Origin: Paracoccaceae bacterium
GTDB taxonomy: Bacteria; Pseudomonadota; Alphaproteobacteria; Rhodobacterales; Rhodobacteraceae
Reading direction: 5' to 3'
DNA length: 64,000 nt
Assembly: GCA_028284605.1 (NCBI GenBank)
Contig: JANQRL010000022.1
Span: 1 to 64,000, forward strand
This document shows positions 58,965 to 64,000 of this stretch, one piece after another. Position 1 is the first letter of the stretch; each line of letters starts with the position of its first letter. The translations under genes and the position numbers were made by a program. The notes beneath the pieces were generated by a model. That model saw nothing but the letters and a program-made list of their open reading frames with translations, made no database searches and was not told where the DNA came from.

Positions 58965-60287
58965 TTAGCGCGCGAGCGCCTCCTTCAGCGCGTGATAGGA
59001 CGCTTTCGGGCGGCGCTGCAAGCTCTCGAAATCGACATGGACGAGCCCGAACCGCATGTCATAGCCGCGCGCCCATTCGTAATTGTCCATCAGCGACCAG
59101 GCGAAATAGCCGCGCACCGGCACGCCGTCGGCGGCGGCCTTGCGCACCTCTTCGAGATGGGCGTCGAGATAGGCGATCCGGTCGGGGTCGTCGACCGCGC
59201 CCTCGGTCACACGGTCGGCGGAGGCCATCCCGTTCTCGGTGATGTAGAGCGGCAGGTCACCGGTATACTCGGCGGCGGTGCGGCGCAGGAACTTCGCGAG
59301 ACCCTCGGGATAGATCTCCCACTCCATCTGGGTCTTCGGCAGCGGACCCTCGACTTCGTCGAGGCCCGGCCAGGGGCCCTCGGAGGGGGTGAGGAGCTTG
59401 CGGGTATAGTAGTTCAGTCCGCACCAATCGAGCGGCGCCTGGATCGTCGCGAAATCGTCCTGCCAGCCGGCGGGCAGATGCGGCTCCAGCCCCTCCAGCA
59501 CGACGTCCGGATAGGCGCCCTTGAAGACCCCGCCGAGGAAGAACCGGTTGTAGATGCCGTCATAGCGCGCGGCGGCGGCGCGGGCCTCGTCGCTGTCATC
59601 GGCGGGTTCGGCCCATTCGAGATTGAAGACCCCTCCGAGATTGCCGATCCCGAGGCTCCGCATCACCTCGATCGCGCGGCCATGGGCGAGGAGCACGTGG
59701 TGCATCGCCCGCGCCGCGGCCCGGATATCGCGGATACCGGGGGCCTGAAGGCCGAGAAAATGCGCCAGCCAGGACACGCACCAGGGCTCGTTGATCGGCG
59801 CGACGGAGAACATCCGGTCGCCGATCCGGCCCATGATGATCTCGGTGTAATCGGCGAACCACTCCGCGATGTCGCGGTTGCGCCAGCCGCCGAGATCGTT
59901 GAGCCCGGCAGGCAGTTCCCAGTGATAGAGCGTACAGCAGGGTTTCAACCCGCGCTCCAGCATCGCATCGGTCAGCCGGTCGTAGAAATCGAGCCCCTCC
60001 GGGTTCGGCGTGCCGCGCCCCTCGGGCAGGACCCGGGCCCAGCTGGTGGAGAAGCGGTAGGCGTCGAACCCGGCCGCGGCGAGCAGGTCGAGATCCTCCT
60101 CGTAGCGGTGGTAATGATCGCAGGCGATGGCTCCGTGTTCGGCGCGCACGACATTGCCGGCGGTGGCCGCGAAGGTATCCCAGTGGGTCAGGCCGGCGCC
60201 GCCGAAGGAATGGCCCTCGATCTGGTAGGACGAGGTCGAGGCGCCGAAGAGGAAGCCGTCGGGAAAGGCGCTGCGGGCAAACTGCAT
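58965..60287 (-). CDS. GH1 family beta-glucosidase
   Basis: 440 residues, family 1 glycoside hydrolase. N-terminal FPDGFLFGASTSSYQIEG, acid/base E167 in APINEPWC, and nucleophile E351 in YITENGMAS. There is no signal peptide, so it acts in the cytoplasm on imported glucosides. It is positioned between glk and the LacI regulator (3 bp from the regulator stop), in one unit. The family is mainly beta-specific although the neighbouring transporter looks like the alpha-glucoside type. Confidence 0.95.
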   Translation of the reverse strand: MQFARSAFPDGFLFGASTSSYQIEGHSFGGAGLTHWDTFAATAGNVVRAEHGAIACDHYHRYEEDLDLLAAAGFDAYRFSTSWARVLPEGRGTPNPEGLDFYDRLTDAMLERGLKPCCTLYHWELPAGLNDLGGWRNRDIAEWFADYTEIIMGRIGDRMFSVAPINEPWCVSWLAHFLGLQAPGIRDIRAAARAMHHVLLAHGRAIEVMRSLGIGNLGGVFNLEWAEPADDSDEARAAAARYDGIYNRFFLGGVFKGAYPDVVLEGLEPHLPAGWQDDFATIQAPLDWCGLNYYTRKLLTPSEGPWPGLDEVEGPLPKTQMEWEIYPEGLAKFLRRTAAEYTGDLPLYITENGMASADRVTEGAVDDPDRIAYLDAHLEEVRKAAADGVPVRGYFAWSLMDNYEWARGYDMRFGLVHVDFESLQRRPKASYHALKEALAR

Positions 60288-60290
60288 GGG

Positions 60291-61322
60291 TCAGGCTCCG
60301 GTCGGGGCCGGTCCGGAGGACTGGCCGGGGATGAGGTCGGCTTCGAGCAGGATCTGGTCCGGCGCGCGCCCGGGCTCGGCGATCCGGCTCAAGAGCATCC
60401 GCGCGACCTGCCGCCCGGCCTCGCGCACCGAGGAGCGCAGGGCGGTGAAGACCGGGTCCGGCCCGTCATTGCGCAGATAGGAGAGCGCGTCGTCATGGGC
60501 CACGAGACTGATGTCGCGGCCGAGCCGCAGCCCGCGCTCTTCGACGGCGCGGCGGGCGCCGAGGGCACAGATCGTCGAGGCGACGAGAAACGCGGTGGGC
60601 GGGTCCTCGCCGTCGAGCATGGCGCGAGCGCTCTGATAGCCATAGCCCTCGGTCATCTCCTCAGACGCCATCAGCAGGGGGTCGGCCTCGATCCCGGCCT
60701 CCGCCAAGCCGGCGAAATAGCCGAGGCGCCGGCGATAGGCAAAATCGAGATGCTCGCGACCGTTGATCAGCCCGATCCGGCGATGGCCAAGCCCGGTCAG
60801 ATGCCGCGTGCCCCGGGCAAAGGCGCGGCGATTGTCGACATCGAGCCAGCTATAGGGCAGGGCGATCCCGGAGGCGCGGCCATGGACCACGAAGGGCAGG
60901 CCGAGCTTGGTCAGAAAGCCGATCCGGCCGTCCCGCATCCGCGGCGAGTGCATCACCAGCCCGTCCACAGCGCCGCGCGATTTGAGGTTGCGGTAGACGC
61001 TCTCTTCATTGTCGCGGTCGAGGATCGAGAGCACCATCTCGAATCCGGCCCCGGCATAAGTCTCCCCCGCGCCGGCGAGAAAATCGCCGAAGACCGGATT
61101 GACGAGTTCCTGCGTGTCGGAAACCGGGATCACGTGGCCGATCGCCATGGCGCGGCCCGTGGCCAGCCCGGCGGCGCGGGAATTCGGCCGGTAATTATGC
61201 GCCCGCGCGGCCTTCTCAACCCGCTTGCGGGTGATCTCGGCAACCTCCGGATAGCCGTTCAGCGCCCGGCTGACGGTGGTCGGGCTGAGCCCCAGCGTCT
61301 CCGACAATTGCTTGAGATTCAT
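60291..61322 (-). CDS. LacI family transcriptional regulator (AglR-like)
   Basis: 343 residues. The N-terminal LacI helix-turn-helix and hinge helix are MNLKQLSETLGLSPTTVSRALNGYPEVAEITRKRV (1-35) and ARAHNYRPNSRAAGLATG. The rest is a periplasmic-binding-like sugar domain (DGLVMHSPRMRD, LGHRRIGLING). The ATG at 61322 was chosen because it begins exactly at the HTH. It faces the transporter genes across a 303-bp gap with several AGCGCT-centred dyads, so it probably represses both directions in the absence of glucosides. Confidence 0.93.
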   Translation of the reverse strand: MNLKQLSETLGLSPTTVSRALNGYPEVAEITRKRVEKAARAHNYRPNSRAAGLATGRAMAIGHVIPVSDTQELVNPVFGDFLAGAGETYAGAGFEMVLSILDRDNEESVYRNLKSRGAVDGLVMHSPRMRDGRIGFLTKLGLPFVVHGRASGIALPYSWLDVDNRRAFARGTRHLTGLGHRRIGLINGREHLDFAYRRRLGYFAGLAEAGIEADPLLMASEEMTEGYGYQSARAMLDGEDPPTAFLVASTICALGARRAVEERGLRLGRDISLVAHDDALSYLRNDGPDPVFTALRSSVREAGRQVARMLLSRIAEPGRAPDQILLEADLIPGQSSGPAPTGA

Positions 61323-61625
61323 GCCCCGCCGTGCCCGCCTTCGGATTCCTTCGACGAGGAGGCTAGCGCTAACATCGCGCGCCGTCAAAGGGCGCGTCTG
61401 CCGCTGGCGAATGCTGCAAGTGCAGCATTTCGTTGGACATTTTCGCAAGTCGACTTGCATTGACAGCGCTAACGCGATGCGCGACGGTGCCTGCGTCCAA
61501 AGCGCTTTGGCCGATGATTCCGAAAGGATGGTTCGCACAACGCGCCGACGATGCCATAAGCTTAGGACGGCGCAGCCAATGCGCCGGAGCAACCGCGCGG
61601 CGACGCGCGTACGGGAGGAAAATTC
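61323..61625. promoter_or_regulatory. Divergent control region with LacI-type operators
   Basis: No gene in this 303-bp gap. AGCGCT-centred sites lie at 61363-61373, 61462-61473 and 61497-61510. The last, arms CCAAAGC, is a perfect 14-bp palindrome, and the first two share the 9-mer GTTAGCGCT on the minus strand. Two other dyads are present: arms AATGCTGCA around AG (61410-61429), and the perfect GCAAGTCGACTTGC (61445-61458). A TTGACA at 61460-61465 abuts the middle operator. The aglE ribosome site GGGAGGAAAA precedes 61626. Confidence 0.65.
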
Positions 61626-62981
61626 ATGAAAAGAGCACTCTATGCCGGTGTTGCGACCCTCGCGCTGGTCGCCGGCACGGCCCAGGCGGAAGACCTGATC
61701 TTCCCGGTGGGCGAGGGCGACTTCACCTGGGACAGCTACGAGGCATGGGCCGCGAATGCGCCCGATCTCAGCGGCGAGTCGGTGACCGTGTTCGGGCCGT
61801 GGCTCTCGCCGGAAGACGAGATCTTCCGCAGCGCCATCGCCTATTTCACCGAGGCGACCGGGGCGGATGTGAGCTATGTCGGCTCCGACAGCATGGAACA
61901 GCAGATCGTGATCGACGCCGAGGCCGGTTCGCCGCCGAATATCGCGGTGTTCCCGCAGCCCGGCCTCGCCGCGGTGATGGCCTCCCAGGGCCTGCTGACG
62001 CCGCTCGATCCCGGTCTCGCCGACTGGGTCCGCGACAACTACGCCGCCGGTCAGTCCTGGGTCGATCTGGGCACCTATGCCGACGAAAACGGCGAGGATC
62101 AGTTCTACGGCTTCTTCTACAACGTGAACGTCAAGAGCCTGGTCTGGTATTCGCCGGAGAACTTCGAGGATGCCGGCTACGACGTGCCCGAGAGCATGGA
62201 AGACCTGATCGCGCTGTCCGAGCAGATGATCGCCGATGGCGAGACGCCGTGGTGCATCGGGCTCGGCTCCGGCGCGGCGACCGGCTGGCCGGCGACCGAC
62301 TGGGTCGAGGACATCATGCTCCGCACCCATCCGCCGGAGGTCTACGACCAGTGGGTGACCAACGAGATGGCGTTCAACGACCCCCGGGTGATCGAGGCCA
62401 TCGACACGTTCGGCATGTTCGCCAAGAACGACGACATGGTCGCCGGCGGCGCCGCGGCCGTGGGCGCGACCGACTTCCGCGACAGCCCGACCGGCATGTT
62501 CGCCTCGCCCCCGCAATGCTACATGCACCGGCAGGCGTCCTTCGCCACGGCGTTCTTCCCCGATGATGTGGTGCCGGGCGAGGATGCGGATTTCTTCTAC
62601 TTCCCGTCCTTCGCCGAAAAGGACCTCGGCAATCCGGTGCTCGGCGGCGGCACGCTGATGGCGATCACCGATCCGAGCGAAGGGGCGATGGCTTTCGTCG
62701 AGTTCCTGACGCTGCCGGTGGCCCATGAGGTGATGATGGCCCAGACCGGGTTCCTGACGCCCCATAGCGGCGTCAATATCGACACCTACAAGGACGGCAT
62801 CCTGCGCGGTCAGGGCGAAATTCTGCTCAACGCCACCACCTTCCGCTTCGACGGCTCCGACCTGATGCCGGGCGCCGTGGGCGCGGGCAGCTTCTGGACC
62901 GGCATGGTGGATTACGTCGGCGGCGCGAGCGCCGAAGAGGTGACCTCCGCGATCCAGGACAGCTGGGACGCCATCAAGTAA
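61626..62981 (+). CDS. aglE: Alpha-glucoside ABC transporter substrate-binding protein (AglE-like)
   Basis: 451-residue periplasmic sugar-binding protein with a signal peptide (KRALYAGVATLALVAGTAQA, cleavage after residue 21). The family 1 extracellular binding domain includes VTVFGPWLSPEDEIFRSAI, PPNIAVFPQPGLAAVMA and GLGSGAATGWPATDWVEDIML. It matches the AglE type that imports sucrose, trehalose or maltose-like glucosides in rhizobia. First gene of the transporter unit, divergent from the LacI regulator. A stable hairpin follows before the permease gene. Confidence 0.9.
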   Translation: MKRALYAGVATLALVAGTAQAEDLIFPVGEGDFTWDSYEAWAANAPDLSGESVTVFGPWLSPEDEIFRSAIAYFTEATGADVSYVGSDSMEQQIVIDAEAGSPPNIAVFPQPGLAAVMASQGLLTPLDPGLADWVRDNYAAGQSWVDLGTYADENGEDQFYGFFYNVNVKSLVWYSPENFEDAGYDVPESMEDLIALSEQMIADGETPWCIGLGSGAATGWPATDWVEDIMLRTHPPEVYDQWVTNEMAFNDPRVIEAIDTFGMFAKNDDMVAGGAAAVGATDFRDSPTGMFASPPQCYMHRQASFATAFFPDDVVPGEDADFFYFPSFAEKDLGNPVLGGGTLMAITDPSEGAMAFVEFLTLPVAHEVMMAQTGFLTPHSGVNIDTYKDGILRGQGEILLNATTFRFDGSDLMPGAVGAGSFWTGMVDYVGGASAEEVTSAIQDSWDAIK

Positions 62982-63010
62982 GATGTCCATCAGGACGGAC
63001 TGAAGATATC

Positions 63011-63045
63011 GGCCGGTCCGGGACGCTCAGGCGCCCGGGCCGGCC
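63011..63045 (+). other. Strong intercistronic hairpin after aglE
   Basis: 12-bp stem (arms GGCCGGTCCGGG and CCCGGGCCGGCC, one T-G pair) with an 11-nt loop between the binding-protein and permease genes. There is no T-tract. Such hairpins commonly stabilise the upstream message or reduce read-through, so that binding protein is made in excess over permease. Confidence 0.6.
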
Positions 63046-63093
63046 CCACCAACAAGAAGACCAAGAAGACCAAGAGCGTCAGGGGAGGGGGCC

Positions 63094-64000
63094 ATGCATC
63101 CAGCATTGCAGGGTATCGTAACCATCGTCATCGGTGTCGGCGGCTGTGTGGGGTATTTCTACTTCGCCAACCTGCTGCTCGACAAAGTGCTGTTCCCCGC
63201 CAGGGGCCCCAATATCGGCCGCAACATCAACCGCGCCAACATGATCCGGCCCTGGGTCTTCCTGTTTCCCGCGATGTTCGCGCTGGGGCTTTACCTGGCC
63301 TATCCGGTGATCGAGACGATGCGGCTGTCGCTCACCGAGCGGCTGCCCGGCGGCGAATACCGGTTCGTCGGCTTTGAGAACTACACCTTCATGTTCGGCG
63401 AGGCGAAGTTCTGGGAAGCGATGCGCAACAACCTGCTGTGGCTGATCGTGGTGCCGGCGGCCTCCACCGGCTTCGGCCTCCTGGCCGCGCAGCTCACCGA
63501 CCGGCTGCGCTGGGGCAATGTGGCCAAGTCGATCATCTTCATGCCGATGGCGATCTCGCTCGTCGGTGCCGCGGTGATCTTCAAACTGGTCTATGAGGCG
63601 CGGCCCGAGGACGTGGCCCAGATCGGTATTCTGAACCACCTCTACCTCCTGTTCGGCGGCAGCGAGCCGCAGCAATGGCTCCAGGTCCCGTTCTGGAACA
63701 ATTTCTTCCTGATGGCGGTGCTGGTCTGGATCCAGACCGGGTTTGCCATGGTGATCCTCTCCGCCGCGCTCCGCGGCATCCCGGAGGAGACCGTCGAAGC
63801 GGCGATCGTGGACGGCGCCAACCCGTTCCAGATCTTCTTCAAGATCAAGATCCCGCAGATCATGACCACCATCGTCGTGGTCTGGACCACGATCACCATC
63901 GCCACGCTCAAGGTCTTCGACATCGTCTTCGCGATGACGAACGGGCAATGGGAGACGCAGGTTCTGGCCAATTACATGTATGACAAGCTGTTCCGCGCCA
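63094..64000 (+). CDS. aglF: Alpha-glucoside ABC transporter permease (AglF-like), partial
   Basis: First 302 codons of an inner-membrane permease running off the right edge. An unusual N-terminal helix (LQGIVTIVIGVGGCVGYFYFANLLLDKVLF) precedes the MalF/UgpA-like helices (IRPWVFLFPAMFALGLYLAYP). The EAA loop is EETVEAAIVDGANPFQIFFKIKIPQI, which docks on the ATPase. ATG 63094 follows AGGGGAGGGG. The second permease and ATPase are expected beyond the window. Confidence 0.92.
   Translation, partial: MHPALQGIVTIVIGVGGCVGYFYFANLLLDKVLFPARGPNIGRNINRANMIRPWVFLFPAMFALGLYLAYPVIETMRLSLTERLPGGEYRFVGFENYTFMFGEAKFWEAMRNNLLWLIVVPAASTGFGLLAAQLTDRLRWGNVAKSIIFMPMAISLVGAAVIFKLVYEARPEDVAQIGILNHLYLLFGGSEPQQWLQVPFWNNFFLMAVLVWIQTGFAMVILSAALRGIPEETVEAAIVDGANPFQIFFKIKIPQIMTTIVVVWTTITIATLKVFDIVFAMTNGQWETQVLANYMYDKLFRA

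Noticed and set aside
58992-61463. 823-codon open frame opposite the GH1 and LacI genes
   Set aside because: Spans two real genes on the other strand; no domain, GC-driven.
61323-62990. Long N-terminal extension of the LacI regulator running antisense to aglE
   Set aside because: The helix-turn-helix begins exactly at the ATG at 61322; the extension is antisense to a signal-peptide-bearing binding protein.

Overview
The window is GC-rich, densely packed bacterial chromosome, and its gene content and order point to an alphaproteobacterium of the order Rhodobacterales (Rhodobacteraceae-like). The main support is the block trpE / divergent polysaccharide deacetylase / trpG-trpD-trpC-moaC-moeA / lexA / comEC / gltX / gltA, the purL-bolA-grxD set, a ccmE-ccmF-ccmH cytochrome c maturation locus, a CckA-type hybrid kinase, and an alphaproteobacterial SOS box (GTTC-N7-GTTC) in front of lexA. 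No rRNA, CRISPR array, transposase or prophage structural gene was seen. One tRNA gene (tRNA-Pro, anticodon TGG) is present.

Layout. 1-9 kb: transketolase, a ZapA cell-division pair, a CGFS glutaredoxin and a BolA protein (iron-sulfur partners), a TipAS-type MerR regulator, purL and an FAD oxidoreductase. 9-16.7 kb: a LysR regulator with a candidate small RNA after it, a fused indolepyruvate ferredoxin oxidoreductase, a PlsC-like acyltransferase, murI and argC. 16.7-22 kb: ccmE, a three-gene lysis cassette (GH108 muramidase, holin, XhlA-like protein), ccmF, ccmH and an enoyl-CoA hydratase. 22-28.4 kb: alternative oxidase, gltA, gltX, comEC and lexA. 28.5-36 kb: molybdopterin and tryptophan genes. 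36-44.5 kb: PpiD, an aminotransferase, a phosphoribosyltransferase, a LysE exporter, fabI, pdxH, a double cold-shock protein, a DUF192 protein, tRNA-Pro and an MFS transporter. 44.7-52.4 kb looks the most accessory: a RidA-like gene with a probable frameshift, an alpha/beta hydrolase, two beta-lactamase-fold serine hydrolases, an AhpD-like protein, a methyltransferase and an orphan ferredoxin-ASKHA protein. 52.6-57.7 kb: guaB, an RsmB-type RNA methyltransferase and cckA. 57.9-64 kb: glucokinase, GH1 glycosidase and LacI regulator, divergent from an alpha-glucoside-type ABC transporter that runs off the right edge.

Two themes stand out. First, genes whose homologues control or carry out steps of the gene transfer agent (GTA) cycle in Rhodobacter capsulatus lie in this one window: lysis cassette (release), comEC (uptake by recipients), lexA and cckA (regulation). 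A perfect CtrA-type box (TTAA-N7-TTAA) precedes cckA, and an identical 11-mer starting with TTAA precedes both comEC and the lysis cassette. Second, four clusters of tandem perfect or near-perfect palindromes of two sequence families sit between genes, and all four lie at convergent gene junctions. Many long open frames opposite real genes (for example antisense to tkt, purL, ccmF, trpE and the glycosidase) are GC-driven shadows and are not annotated.
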